NCBI RefSeq assembly: GCF_014651775.1
Contig: NZ_BMXN01000004.1
Location: 1 to 64,000 of the forward strand
Direction: 5' to 3'
DNA: 64,000 nucleotides
From: Vreelandella hamiltonii
GTDB taxonomy: Bacteria > Pseudomonadota > Gammaproteobacteria > Pseudomonadales > Halomonadaceae
This document shows, piece by piece, positions 1 to 8,302 of this stretch. The notes under the pieces are model-generated. The model had not been told where the DNA came from, did not search any database, and was given only the letters and a program-made list of their open reading frames with translations. Each line of letters begins with the position of its first letter. The first letter of the stretch is position 1. Both the position numbers and the translations under genes were made by a program.

Positions 1-26
1 ACTAATGGCCCGTGAGGCTTGACCCT
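1..26 (+). rRNA. rrl: 23S rRNA, 3' end only
   Basis: The first bases match the end of a bacterial 23S rRNA gene: ACTAATGGCCCGTGAGGCTT followed by GACC is the segment that closes the molecule by pairing with its 5' end. Only the tip is in the window, and the exact 3' end (about 25-30) is inferred from the E. coli and Pseudomonas ends as I remember them. Transcription runs rightward into the spacer and the 5S remnant. Confidence 0.8.
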
Positions 27-176
27 ATAACACCCAAGGGGTCTGGTCGTGATGATAACGAAGAGTGCGAACGCACTCGCAACACCGGATACGCGGCAGT
101 GAGCCCAAGGGCTTACTGACAAGAGACGCACACAATACACGTCAAAAACACCTCAGCATGATATGCATTACCTGTT
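27..176 (+). other. 23S-5S internal transcribed spacer
   Basis: About 150 bases between the 23S end and the 5S-like remnant. It holds no tRNA and no open frame that looks real. A short inverted repeat around GAGTGCGAACGCACTC (about 63-78) could fold during rRNA processing. Type and extent follow only from the flanking rRNA segments. Confidence 0.55.
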
Positions 177-215
177 ACGCCTGACGACCATAGCACGCGT
201 GAATCATCGTCAGGC
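177..215 (+). pseudogene. rrf: 5S rRNA remnant with the middle deleted
   Basis: GCCTGACGACCATAGCA (179-195) is the typical start of a gammaproteobacterial 5S rRNA and TCATCGTCAGGC (204-215) is the typical end. They are about 40 bases end to end instead of about 115. GCCTGACGA (179-187) pairs perfectly with TCGTCAGGC (207-215), which is helix I of 5S, so the closing stem survives while the central loops are gone. The piece sits between the 23S end and a good terminator, exactly where the operon's 5S belongs. It cannot act as a normal 5S. Assembly collapse is an alternative. Confidence 0.65.
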
Positions 216-229
216 ACTTATATCGTAGA

Positions 230-262
230 AAGCCCCGAGCACACCGTGTTCGGGGCTTTTTG
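230..262 (+). terminator. Rho-independent terminator of the rRNA operon
   Basis: AAGCCCCGA (230-238) pairs with TCGGGGCTT (250-258), with a few more possible pairs inside the loop, and is followed by a T run (257-261). A GC-rich stem plus T tract is a standard intrinsic terminator, placed directly after the 5S remnant. Confidence 0.9.
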
Positions 263-270
263 CTGTGTAC

Positions 271-302
271 TGATATTCAAAAACCTTGATATTCAAAAAC
301 CT
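271..302. repeat. 16-bp perfect tandem duplication
   Basis: TGATATTCAAAAACCT occurs at 271-286 and again at 287-302 with no gap. It lies between the rRNA terminator and the stop codon of the leftward dehydrogenase gene. No function is evident; simple replication slippage is the plain explanation. Confidence 0.9.
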
Positions 303-305
303 TAG

Positions 306-1046
306 TTACCACTCGATGGGCTCTCCTGCCCAATCCCAGAAGCTGCCGGTCTCTTCGGGCGTGCGTTGCGCCATGACTTCGAGAAGTCGATCAGCGACAT
401 ACTCCGCTGTGAACAGCTTATCGCTGGGCACCCTGGCCTGAAAGGGCTTGGAGAGTAATGTGTCCGTCGTGCCCGGATGAAGACATAGTACGATGGCTTG
501 CTTGTTGAGACGAGCAATCTCGATGGCCGCCGTTTTCATCAGCATGTTATGAGCTGCCTTGCTGGCTCGATAGCTATACCAGCCACCGTAACCGTTATCG
601 GTAATAGACCCGACACGCGCCGAAAGGCTGGCGATGATGCAGGGGTGCTTCCCTTGCAAGCAAGGCTTGAGTGCTGCAAGCAGCATGGCGGGCGTCATTG
701 CATTGACCTGCATGACGCGCATGAACGCTTCTTCACTTAGCTGTTCGAGGCGTTTTTCGGGCTGGATATGCAGATCTGAGCCGTGGAGCATGCCAATGGT
801 GTTGACCAGCAAGTGAACTGGCCGGTCTCCTGCGGCTTCTGCCAAAGTGTGACGGCCGATGCTGGTCGTCAGATCCGCTACCACGGAGGTGATTTTGTCA
901 TGCTGCAGCCCCAGCGGTGAGCGGCTGACGGCGATGATGTGGCCAGGCTGAGAGGACGAGAGTAGGCGCTGCAAGATGGCGTTGCCAATGCCGCCGTTGG
1001 CCCCTGTGACCACTGCATTGAACTGTTTGGGAAGATGAGGCAGCAT
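306..1046 (-). CDS. Short-chain dehydrogenase/reductase (SDR) family protein
   Basis: A 246-aa single-domain NAD(P)-dependent oxidoreductase of the classical SDR type. The nucleotide-binding motif TGANGGIG is at residues 14-21, the catalytic Tyr-x3-Lys is Y159/K163 (YSYRASK), with a conserved Ser near 140 and Asn near 115. It looks like the CsgA/YciK-like group of small cytoplasmic SDRs, but the substrate cannot be told from sequence. The gene points toward the rRNA terminator and is separated from flgN by 67 bases, so it may share a transcript with flgAMN, but nothing links its function to flagella. Confidence 0.85.
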   Translation of the reverse strand: MLPHLPKQFNAVVTGANGGIGNAILQRLLSSSQPGHIIAVSRSPLGLQHDKITSVVADLTTSIGRHTLAEAAGDRPVHLLVNTIGMLHGSDLHIQPEKRLEQLSEEAFMRVMQVNAMTPAMLLAALKPCLQGKHPCIIASLSARVGSITDNGYGGWYSYRASKAAHNMLMKTAAIEIARLNKQAIVLCLHPGTTDTLLSKPFQARVPSDKLFTAEYVADRLLEVMAQRTPEETGSFWDWAGEPIEW

Positions 1047-1113
1047 GACGACTCCAGAGTTAGACGATATTGCCTAATTGAAGCGTCTTGTATAAAAGTT
1101 GTCCAGGTATGTT

Positions 1114-1563
1114 TTAAGCAGAGGCGTTGATTCGCCCAGGTTGAGCGCTATTACGCCCATCAGGCTTGTAGAGAGTTTTTTCAGCGATTTGCCGAATATA
1201 GTCAAGCATTTCCTGGTTGTGCTTCATGCGCACAGACAGCATTTGTCCGGTGAGGGCGTTCATGCGAGCCACTCGCTCACCTTTTTCCAGCATCTTTTCC
1301 CAAACAGGTAAACACTCGGCATCATGGGCTGCCTGGCGAGCACCTAGAGAGCCTTCCGGGTAGCCAAGCTTGTTCTGTACACCACGCCTCAGCACTTCGA
1401 CACGCTCCAACTCGACCAGCAGCACCTGCTTTTTATGGGCAAGTTCAGCGAGTGCATCGCCATCGATGCTGCCCTTGGTCAGCTCTTCTTGCTCATGTGT
1501 CAGCAGTCCAATCAAATCGTCAAGGCGTTGGAGTTGGCTGGAAAGAAGGCGAGATAAGCTCAT
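1114..1563 (-). CDS. flgN: FlgN, export chaperone for FlgK and FlgL
   Basis: A 149-aa, mostly helical, charged protein in the canonical flgA-flgM-flgN order. Family knowledge: FlgN is a cytoplasmic type III chaperone that keeps the hook-filament junction proteins FlgK and FlgL unfolded and delivers them to the export gate. Heptad-like Leu spacing in the first 60 residues fits the FlgN coiled coil. Starts 9 bases after flgM, so the two are co-transcribed. Sequence conservation in this family is low; position carries much of the call. Confidence 0.85.
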   Translation of the reverse strand: MSLSRLLSSQLQRLDDLIGLLTHEQEELTKGSIDGDALAELAHKKQVLLVELERVEVLRRGVQNKLGYPEGSLGARQAAHDAECLPVWEKMLEKGERVARMNALTGQMLSVRMKHNQEMLDYIRQIAEKTLYKPDGRNSAQPGRINASA

Positions 1564-1571
1564 GACCGGGA

Positions 1572-1838
1572 CTATAGTTCTTTCAAGTTTGCAATGAGGC
1601 CATCGGCAATGCGATCAGCACGAATTTCCATGCGCCCTTCACGAATGGCATCACGGATTTCCTGCACTTTGGCCATGTCAATGTCTTGGCTACTATCCGC
1701 GCTGAACTGACTCAGTTGCGTCGATTCGCGGGCGGAGTTGGCACTGTCCAGCGTCTTGGGGCCGGCGATTTTTTGAGTGTCTTCACGCTGCTGTGCTTGG
1801 TTGGTGCGCACCAGCGGATTAAGGTTGTCGATTTTCAC
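1572..1838 (-). CDS. flgM: FlgM, anti-sigma-28 factor
   Basis: An 88-aa protein with an N-terminus typical of FlgM (MKIDNLNP) and a C-terminal helical region that in the family binds FliA. FlgM holds sigma 28 inactive until the hook-basal body is complete, and is then exported. The start is a GTG at 1838 with GAGG 8 bases upstream. A consensus sigma-28 promoter lies 50-75 bases upstream, giving the usual feedback where FliA makes its own inhibitor. FliA itself is at 51.9 kb in this window. Confidence 0.93.
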   Translation of the reverse strand: MKIDNLNPLVRTNQAQQREDTQKIAGPKTLDSANSARESTQLSQFSADSSQDIDMAKVQEIRDAIREGRMEIRADRIADGLIANLKEL

Positions 1839-1886
1839 GTTGTGGGCCTCATCGTCAACGTCTGGGCATCTCGGGCTGTGTAATAA

Positions 1887-1913
1887 CTATCGGCCTGGGC
1901 AATGAAGACTTTA
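1887..1913 (-). promoter_or_regulatory. Sigma-28 (FliA) promoter of flgMN
   Basis: Reading the minus strand: TAAA (1913-1910), exactly 15 bases, then GCCGATAG (1894-1887). This matches the enterobacterial FliA consensus TAAA-N15-GCCGATAA at 11 of 12 positions. It lies between flgA and flgM and points at flgM. The same architecture recurs before flgK, flaG and fliS. Confidence 0.88.
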
Positions 1914-1922
1914 GGTGCTGAA

Positions 1923-2600
1923 TCAAAAATCCACCACTAAAATGCCTTGATCAATGACACGTGCCGTCGCGATTTCGCGACTCCCAAAGCGTACTCGGAT
2001 GATGTCGCCTCGTGCGCCGTTGGCCATGGCTTCTCCTTCACGAGAAACACGAAAACCAGACCCTTGTGCTATGACCGTGACACGCTGGCCCCGTTCAACC
2101 AGATGCGGCGCCTGTAGAAAGTGTGCCTGAAAAGAGCTACCGCTACGAATCGGTCGCTGGGCTACCTTGCCGATGATATCGGTTTGATCTGTCAGTGTCT
2201 GTGGTGCCAGATTGCTCAAGTTGCCATCCCTCTGGCTCAGCATGTCGGCAGTGATGAGTGTGCCTCGCTCAATGTCGCGTAGCGCGACAACATAGCTACC
2301 TACGACGTCGACCTGGGCTTGCATGTACCTGACTTGGCGACCATCGGTGCCACAGCGCACGCCCACCGAAACCCTGCCCACTGGTGGTTGTGCGGTATTG
2401 GCTAGAAAAGGGTCCGGCTGAACGCAAGCAGGCAGGTGTGGGGATGGTGGCGTGACGGTGATGACCGCCTCCTGCCCCAGTGCCTGGGTATGCTGATAAA
2501 GGAACATATGCACGCTCTCTTCCAACGAGAGGTCTCTCGCCTGTGCCCCATGAGGAAGAGCAATGACTATTAATGCTAAGAGTGTTAATAGCTTGCGCAT
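1923..2600 (-). CDS. flgA: FlgA, P-ring assembly chaperone (SAF domain)
   Basis: Periplasmic chaperone for FlgI polymerisation around the rod. From the Met at 2600 it is 225 aa with a clear Sec signal peptide ending about ALPHGAQA, followed by a C-terminal SAF-type domain with the family's RGT-L-I-D-M region and a conserved end (VIDQGILVVDF). Upstream in-frame starts at 2636 and 2648 exist, but they place extra residues before the signal peptide; none has a strong ribosome site. Divergent from flgB, as in E. coli. Confidence 0.9.
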   Translation of the reverse strand: MRKLLTLLALIVIALPHGAQARDLSLEESVHMFLYQHTQALGQEAVITVTPPSPHLPACVQPDPFLANTAQPPVGRVSVGVRCGTDGRQVRYMQAQVDVVGSYVVALRDIERGTLITADMLSQRDGNLSNLAPQTLTDQTDIIGKVAQRPIRSGSSFQAHFLQAPHLVERGQRVTVIAQGSGFRVSREGEAMANGARGDIIRVRFGSREIATARVIDQGILVVDF

Positions 2601-2845
2601 GGCAGCGGCAGAAACGAGAGACAGCGCATGGAGCATGAAGAGGGCCACTCAGTGTGAAAGCTCAGAGTCTACGCAGGCCGGATGCTGCATAGACTCGGCA
2701 GTGTAATGCAAAAGTACCCACCGTATCATGGGAAATGCTGGTGGAAACGCTACCTGTTCCATGCTTTAAGATGAAAGCCTCGCCTCTATTATCCATGATC
2801 AAGAATTTCCGATTTATTTTTGCCTCACGGCGAGCGAGGGTCGGC
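2601..2845. other. Divergent flgA-flgB intergenic region
   Basis: A 245-base AT-rich stretch that must hold the leftward flgA and rightward flgB promoters. In FlhDC systems both are class II promoters recognised by sigma 70 with FlhDC. I see no TAAA-N15-GCCGATAA site and no sigma-54 GG-N10-GC site here, consistent with that, but I could not pin an FlhDC box by eye. Confidence 0.5.
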
Positions 2846-3277
2846 ATGATTGATCAGCTTGAATCTGCCTTTAATTTTCACCAGCAGGCACTTGGCTTGC
2901 GCCAGGCGCGGCACCAAGTCCTGGCCGCGAACATTGCCAATGCGGACACGCCGAATTACAAAGCGCGCGACATCGACTTTGCCAGCGAATTGCAAAAGGC
3001 GGTCGATAATGGCCAGGCCCAGTTGCGTCAAGGCGGAGGATTGGCACTGTCACGCACGGCGGATCGCCATTTGGCTGGCCAAGGGCCTGCTTGGCAGGGA
3101 AGTGCGAGCACTGATCTGCTCTACCGCATTCCAGATCAACCGAGTCTGGATGGCAATACGGTGGACATGGATCGTGAGCGTACACAGTTCGCTGACAATG
3201 CCGTTCGCTATCAAGCGGCTCTCACCATCATTAACAGTCGTATTCAAGGCCTGAAAAATGCGATGCAGCCTGAATAA
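2846..3277 (+). CDS. flgB: FlgB, proximal rod protein
   Basis: A 143-aa rod subunit of the flagellar axial family. The N-terminal signature NIANADTPNYKARDIDF is unmistakable. The start is the ATG at 2846 with GAGGG just upstream (2836-2840); upstream in-frame starts would add 37 residues not seen in the family. First gene of the flgB-flgL run and exported by the flagellar type III machine to form the periplasmic rod with FlgC, FlgF and FliE. Confidence 0.96.
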   Translation: MIDQLESAFNFHQQALGLRQARHQVLAANIANADTPNYKARDIDFASELQKAVDNGQAQLRQGGGLALSRTADRHLAGQGPAWQGSASTDLLYRIPDQPSLDGNTVDMDRERTQFADNAVRYQAALTIINSRIQGLKNAMQPE

Positions 3278-3302
3278 CCTGGTGATAGGAGAATACTAAG
3301 CC

Positions 3303-3713
3303 ATGTCCATGTTTTCAGCGTTTGACATCGCTGGTTCAGCGATGAGCGCACAGGCGCAGCGCATGAACGTCACGGCCAGCAATATGGCCAATGCCGACAG
3401 CGTCGCAGGCCCGGATGGCGAGACTTACCGTGCCAAGCACGTCTTGTTCGAGACGCAGCTGCAGAGCAACCGCTACGGTATGGGCGGTGTTCGCGTGCGT
3501 GACATTGTCGAAGACGACTCACCGTTGCGTCTCGAATATCAACCTAATCATCCCGCTGCAGATGAAGATGGCTATGTGGCAAAGCCCAATGTGGAGCCAC
3601 TGCATGAAATGGTCAACATGATCTCTGCATCACGCTCTTATCAAGCAAACGTAGAAGTCTTCAACACTACCAAACAGATGATGATTCAGACCCTATCGCT
3701 CGGTGAGGGCTAA
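3303..3713 (+). CDS. flgC: FlgC, proximal rod protein
   Basis: A 136-aa axial protein. It has the N-terminal helix typical of the family (FDIAGSAMSAQAQRMNVTAS) and the C-terminal helix with SRSYQANVEVFNTTKQMM. Preceded by AGGAG and overlapping flgD at its stop, so co-translated. GC-rich like flgF-flgJ: I count 39 G/C of 60 in the row from 3361, in contrast to flgD next door. Confidence 0.96.
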   Translation: MSMFSAFDIAGSAMSAQAQRMNVTASNMANADSVAGPDGETYRAKHVLFETQLQSNRYGMGGVRVRDIVEDDSPLRLEYQPNHPAADEDGYVAKPNVEPLHEMVNMISASRSYQANVEVFNTTKQMMIQTLSLGEG

Positions 3714-4405
3714 TGATGAATATTGATTCCAGTGTTCTCAGTACAGCAAATAGCAGTGGCTCGAGTGGAATATCACCGAGACAGTCCCAAGAACTGCGCG
3801 AAAGCTTTTTAACGCTGCTGATTACGCAGCTACAAAATCAGGACCCGCTGAACCCGTTAGAAAATGCGGAAATGACGTCTCAGCTTGCTCAAATTAATAC
3901 GGTTAGCGGAATTGAAGAGTTAAATGCAACCCTTCAGGGTATTACCCAGCAAATGGATGCCGCTAAAACCCTGCAGGCTGCGGGGTTGCTAGATAAGGCG
4001 GTGTTGGTGCCTGGCAACAATATCATGGTGAGTTCTGACACGGATAATGGCACTTTTGCGACACCGTTTGGTATTGAGTTGAGCTCCCCTGCCGAGCGAG
4101 TAGATGTCACTGTAACGAGTCAGTCAGGTGAGGTGGTCTATACCAATAATCTAGGGCGCGTTGCTGCAGGGGTTGAGTCATTTAGCTGGGGTGGGATCAC
4201 AAATAGTGGCGAGTCTGTGCCCGCTGGTGCTTATCGAGTGAACTTCAGAGCAACTAATACTGAAGGTGAGTTGCTCGATGCACGGCCACTGAACTACGCG
4301 ATAGTGCAAGGTATTACCCCAGGAGCAGGCGGTAGTGATGTTCGTTTAGATCTTGGTGCTGTTTTTGGTCAAGTATCGATTGACCAAGTAAAACAAATTC
4401 TCTAA
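3713..4405 (+). CDS. flgD: FlgD, hook cap / hook assembly scaffold
   Basis: A 230-aa scaffold that caps the growing hook and is replaced by FlgK. The N-terminal export and assembly region holds the family motif FLTLLITQLQNQDPLNPL; the C-terminal half is the FlgD tudor/FnIII-like part with NSGESVPAGAYRV. Start is the ATG at 3713 (a second ATG follows at once) overlapping the flgC stop. Base use changes abruptly here: in the row from 4021 I count 26 G/C of 60, against about 65% in flgC. This AT-rich stretch continues into flgE. Confidence 0.95.
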   Translation: MMNIDSSVLSTANSSGSSGISPRQSQELRESFLTLLITQLQNQDPLNPLENAEMTSQLAQINTVSGIEELNATLQGITQQMDAAKTLQAAGLLDKAVLVPGNNIMVSSDTDNGTFATPFGIELSSPAERVDVTVTSQSGEVVYTNNLGRVAAGVESFSWGGITNSGESVPAGAYRVNFRATNTEGELLDARPLNYAIVQGITPGAGGSDVRLDLGAVFGQVSIDQVKQIL

Positions 4406-4425
4406 TCACGTTTGAGGAATTAAAA

Positions 4426-5934
4426 ATGTCTTTTACTACCGCCGTTTCAGGGATTAACGCTCAGGCAGAAAGGCTAAACGTAGCAGGAAATAATATCGCT
4501 AACTCACAAACTGTGGGTTACAAAAGCTCCAGCGTGCGTTTTGCCGACGTGTTTGCTGCTTCACAAGGAATTGGTGTGCGCGTTTCCGATTCGCGCCAGG
4601 ATTTCACCCAGGGAAGTATAGAGAATACTGGACGTAACTTAGATCTAGCCGTGGCTGGCGATGGCTTTTATCGTTTGGAGCGTCCGTCAGGAGAAGTAGG
4701 GTATTCACGCAATGGTGAGTTTAGCCTAACCGCTGATGGATTTATTGTTAACGCCCAAGGTGACCGTTTAACTGGCTATGGTTTGGACCAAAATGTTGAT
4801 CAAGAAGCTGTCAGATTGGGCCAGTCATTGCCCTTCCCATTTACTGACGTTGTAGTGGGTGGTGCACCTCAAGCGTTACAAGTGCCCGCTGATGATCTGC
4901 CTGCTCGTCAAACATCAGAAGTTAACGGTATCTATAATTTGGATGCACGGGTACGTCCTGGCGAGGAGCTAGTCCGCGCAAGCTTCCGTATTACAGAAAC
5001 TAACGGCGACGTAGAAAACCTAGATGTTAATTACCACTTTAGCAATAATTATACAGTGTTTGATTCATTAGGTAATGCCAGTCAAGTTACTACTTACTTT
5101 GAAAAAATTAATGACAACACATGGTTGGCAACACTAGCAGTTAATGGGCAAATTCAAGGTGAGAGCACAGCGAACAACGTGTTTACACCGCAAGCGTTTG
5201 TGCTTAACTTTAACTCTAATGGCCAGTTGCTGACAAAGGCGGATGTAGAAGCCGCCGGGACTGTAGCTCAGGCAGGCAGTGATTTTGAAGCATTGCCTGC
5301 TAGTGCAATAGTAGGCGTAACACGTGTTTCTGAAGACTTTGTGTTTCAAAGTGCTGGCAATGGCCAAACGCTAACACGGACTAATAATGCGACCACGCCT
5401 GACGGTGGCGACCCGTTTATTACAGATGGAGCAGACGTTTTTAGCTCTAGTACAGCAAATATTACTATTCCTGGGCTTCAGGGAGCTCTTGAAGAATTTG
5501 CTTTTGCCTTCAATTTTGCCGGTAGTTCGCAGTTTGCCAACACTTCCCAGCAAAATGAGCTGAATCAGGATGGTTATACCTCGGGTGCATTGGCGGGTAT
5601 CACCGTGACGGAAGATGGCACTATTGTACGTAACTTTACCAATGATCAGTCGCGCCCGGCCGGGCAGATTGCCTTGGCGAGTTTCCGTAACAACGAAGGT
5701 CTCGAACCTCTGGGTAACAACCTGTGGGCGGCCACGAATAGCTCCGGCTTGGCTAACCTTGGGGTGCCTGGCTCAGGCCGTTTTGGTGCCATTCAGGCGG
5801 GTGCCGTAGAAGCGTCTAACGTCGAGCTGGCCAAGGAGCTGGTGGATACCATTATTGCGCAGCGTGCTTATCAGGCTAACTCCAACACGATCAGCACCCA
5901 GGACGAGCTCCTGCAGACCATTATTAACCTCTAA
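4426..5934 (+). CDS. flgE: FlgE, hook protein
   Basis: A 502-aa hook subunit, longer than the about 400 aa of E. coli because of an enlarged variable middle. N-terminal axial motif (INAQAERLNVAGNNIANSQT) and C-terminal helix (VDTIIAQRAYQANSNTISTQ) are intact. The N-terminal and middle parts are AT-rich (18 G/C of 60 in the row from 5041), then composition switches near 5570 to the GC-rich style of the neighbours (35 of 60 in the row from 5641). That suggests recombination with a breakpoint inside the gene. Confidence 0.96.
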   Translation: MSFTTAVSGINAQAERLNVAGNNIANSQTVGYKSSSVRFADVFAASQGIGVRVSDSRQDFTQGSIENTGRNLDLAVAGDGFYRLERPSGEVGYSRNGEFSLTADGFIVNAQGDRLTGYGLDQNVDQEAVRLGQSLPFPFTDVVVGGAPQALQVPADDLPARQTSEVNGIYNLDARVRPGEELVRASFRITETNGDVENLDVNYHFSNNYTVFDSLGNASQVTTYFEKINDNTWLATLAVNGQIQGESTANNVFTPQAFVLNFNSNGQLLTKADVEAAGTVAQAGSDFEALPASAIVGVTRVSEDFVFQSAGNGQTLTRTNNATTPDGGDPFITDGADVFSSSTANITIPGLQGALEEFAFAFNFAGSSQFANTSQQNELNQDGYTSGALAGITVTEDGTIVRNFTNDQSRPAGQIALASFRNNEGLEPLGNNLWAATNSSGLANLGVPGSGRFGAIQAGAVEASNVELAKELVDTIIAQRAYQANSNTISTQDELLQTIINL

Positions 5935-5964
5935 TAGTGGCGTCATCGCGCTAAGGAGCACGCT

Positions 5965-6723
5965 GTGGATCGTATGCTTTACACCGCCATGAGTGGCGCA
6001 AAACACACCATGGACCAGCAGGCAGTGGTCAGCAACAACCTGTCTAACGTTTCCACGGCAGGGTTTCGCGCCCAGCTGCAGGCGGTACGCTCAGTGCCCG
6101 TGCAAGGCGATGGCGTGTTGCCGACCCGTGTGTCGGCCGTTACCACGACGCCGGGAACCGACTTCTCGCAAGGCCCCATCGAGCGTACCGGCCGAATGTT
6201 GGATGTCGCCATGCAAGGCAATGCCTGGATGGCGGTGTTGGCGGAGGATGGCACCGAGACGTATACCCGGCGCGGCGACCTGCAGTTGGATAGTGATGGC
6301 GTGCTGCTAAGCGTTGGCCGCCCAGTGATGGGGGATGCGGGCCCCATTGCGGTGCCTCAAGGCGCGCAGATCTCCTTTGGCGCAGATGGGACCATCAGCG
6401 CCATTCCTCAAGGCGAGGGCCCCGCAGCGATGGTGGACGTTGGTCGCATCAAGCTGGTCACGCCAGATCAACAGGCACTGATACGTGGCGACGATGGCTT
6501 GTTCAGAGCGCCGCCCAACGAGGATGGAGAGCCTGGCACCTTGCCGGCTGACGAAGACGCCCGGTTGGTCAGTGGCGCATTGGAAGGAAGTAATGTCAGT
6601 GCCGTCGATGCCATGGTGTCCATGATCGACGTTGCGCGGCGTTATGACATGCAAATGAAAATGCTGAGCACGGCCGATGAGAATGCGCAGCGTGCCAACA
6701 GCATCCTATCGATTCAAGGCTAA
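5965..6723 (+). CDS. flgF: FlgF, proximal rod protein
   Basis: A 252-aa rod subunit of the FlgE/F/G family with the typical opening MDRMLYTAMSGAKHTM and the NNLSNVSTAGFRA motif. The start is GTG at 5965 with AAGGAG (5953-5958) well placed upstream; the ATG 9 bases further is less well spaced. Composition returns to GC-rich. Between flgE and flgG in standard order. Confidence 0.95.
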   Translation: MDRMLYTAMSGAKHTMDQQAVVSNNLSNVSTAGFRAQLQAVRSVPVQGDGVLPTRVSAVTTTPGTDFSQGPIERTGRMLDVAMQGNAWMAVLAEDGTETYTRRGDLQLDSDGVLLSVGRPVMGDAGPIAVPQGAQISFGADGTISAIPQGEGPAAMVDVGRIKLVTPDQQALIRGDDGLFRAPPNEDGEPGTLPADEDARLVSGALEGSNVSAVDAMVSMIDVARRYDMQMKMLSTADENAQRANSILSIQG

Positions 6724-6753
6724 TCGCAGCCACTCAGCCAAGGGAACAATGCC

Positions 6754-7536
6754 ATGATCAAGTCTTTGTGGACTGCCAAAACCGGGTTGGAGTCACAGCA
6801 AACCAAGCTCGATGTCATCGCCAACAACCTGGCGAACGTCAGCACCAACGGTTTCAAGCGCTCTCGTCCGGTATTTGAAGATTTGCTGTATCAAAACATG
6901 CGCCAACCCGGTGCGCAGAACAACATTCAGGACCGACTGCCCTCGGGCATGCAGATAGGGACCGGTGTGCGTGCTGTTGCCACAGAGCGCTTGCACACAC
7001 AGGGTGGCCTTGAAGAGACCGGCAATTCTCGTGACCTGGCCATCAATGGCGAGGGCTTTTTCCAGGTGTTATTGCCCGATGGCACCATTGGCTATACTCG
7101 CGACGGTAACTTTCAGTTGAATGAAAATGGCCAGATGGTCACGGCGAATGGTTACCCCCTCGAACCCGCCATCTTTATCCCTGCCAATGCACTGGCAATC
7201 ACGATTGGTGAAGACGGAACCGTGAGCGTCCGTCAGCCGGGTATTGCTCAGGATGCAGACATCGGCCAGATCAACGTCGCTTCGTTCATCAACCCGACGG
7301 GTCTGGAAAGCATCGGTGGCAACCTGTATCTGGAAACCGGTGCGTCAGGTGCGCCCAACCAGAATGTACCGGGTAACAATGGCGCTGGCCGTCTGTTCCA
7401 GGGGTATGTCGAAACGTCTAACGTCAATGTCGTTGAAGAGATGGTCAATATGATTCAGACGCAGCGCGCGTATGAAATCAATAGCCGCGCCATTTCCACC
7501 AGCGATGAGATGTTGGCGCGCTTGAGCCAGCTCTAA
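6754..7536 (+). CDS. flgG: FlgG, distal rod protein
   Basis: A 260-aa protein, the standard length. It has [20 protein letters not shown] at the N-terminus and the [21 protein letters not shown]-terminal helix. FlgG forms the distal rod that passes through the P and L rings. Strong full-length match in the expected place. Confidence 0.97.
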   Translation: MIKSLWTAKTGLESQQTKLDVIANNLANVSTNGFKRSRPVFEDLLYQNMRQPGAQNNIQDRLPSGMQIGTGVRAVATERLHTQGGLEETGNSRDLAINGEGFFQVLLPDGTIGYTRDGNFQLNENGQMVTANGYPLEPAIFIPANALAITIGEDGTVSVRQPGIAQDADIGQINVASFINPTGLESIGGNLYLETGASGAPNQNVPGNNGAGRLFQGYVETSNVNVVEEMVNMIQTQRAYEINSRAISTSDEMLARLSQL

Positions 7537-7574
7537 TGCTGCCGATTCGTAGAGCATAGAGATAGGGTCGCGTT

Positions 7575-8264
7575 ATGTTAGAACTTCATGGCAGTTTGCG
7601 CCGTTTGGCGCTCGTTGGAATGGCAGTGTTCATTCTGATGGCGGCAGGGTGTGCGCAGATACCACGCGCCTCGGTAGTCGGCGAGCAAGAGCAGATCAAT
7701 ATCGTCGATCGTCCGCCTCCCGTTCCTAATGGCTCTATTTATCAAGCCAGGCGTGGTTATCAGCCGCTGTTCGAAGATCGGCGCCCACGTACGATTGGCG
7801 ACATCCTGACCATCGTGCTGGACGAGGAAGTCAGTGCCAGCAAGAGTGCGCAGTCGAATGCCAATCGTAGCGGGTCGGCTAGCCTGGATATCGCACAAAT
7901 ACCGGAAATCATCGATTTTCTGGAAGATTTCGGGTTCGATGTTTCGTCAGATAATATCTTTGCGGGTGGCGGTGGTTCCCAGGCCACGAACTCGTTTACC
8001 GGCACCATCACCGTCTCCGTTCTGGAAGTGATGAACAACGGTAACCTGCGGGTGCGTGGTGAGAAGCAGATCGCCATCAATCAGGGAACGGAGTTCATTC
8101 GCTTCTCTGGCGTTGTGAATCCCCGCACGATCACTGCCCAAAATACGGTGCCATCCACTCAAGTGGCGGATGCCAGAATCGAGTACGTCGGTGATGGCTA
8201 CATTAATGAAGCGCAGCATATGGGTTGGCTACAGCGCTTCTTCCTCAATGTATCGCCTTTCTAG
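7575..8264 (+). CDS. flgH: FlgH, outer-membrane L-ring lipoprotein
   Basis: A 229-aa lipoprotein with a signal peptide ending in the lipobox MAAGC (Cys 26), so it is lipidated and sent to the outer membrane, where 26-fold rings form the L-ring bushing. Family regions [21 protein letters not shown] and the conserved C-terminal end [13 protein letters not shown] are present. Length is normal. Confidence 0.96.
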   Translation: MLELHGSLRRLALVGMAVFILMAAGCAQIPRASVVGEQEQINIVDRPPPVPNGSIYQARRGYQPLFEDRRPRTIGDILTIVLDEEVSASKSAQSNANRSGSASLDIAQIPEIIDFLEDFGFDVSSDNIFAGGGGSQATNSFTGTITVSVLEVMNNGNLRVRGEKQIAINQGTEFIRFSGVVNPRTITAQNTVPSTQVADARIEYVGDGYINEAQHMGWLQRFFLNVSPF

Positions 8265-8302
8265 GCGTGTTGATCCGTTCGACAAAAGAGGCCTGCTGCA
8301 AT

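Noticed and set aside
8225..8302. Upstream start of flgI overlapping flgH by 40 bases
   Set aside because: It would put 26 residues before the signal peptide; ATG 8303 gives a normal FlgI precursor.
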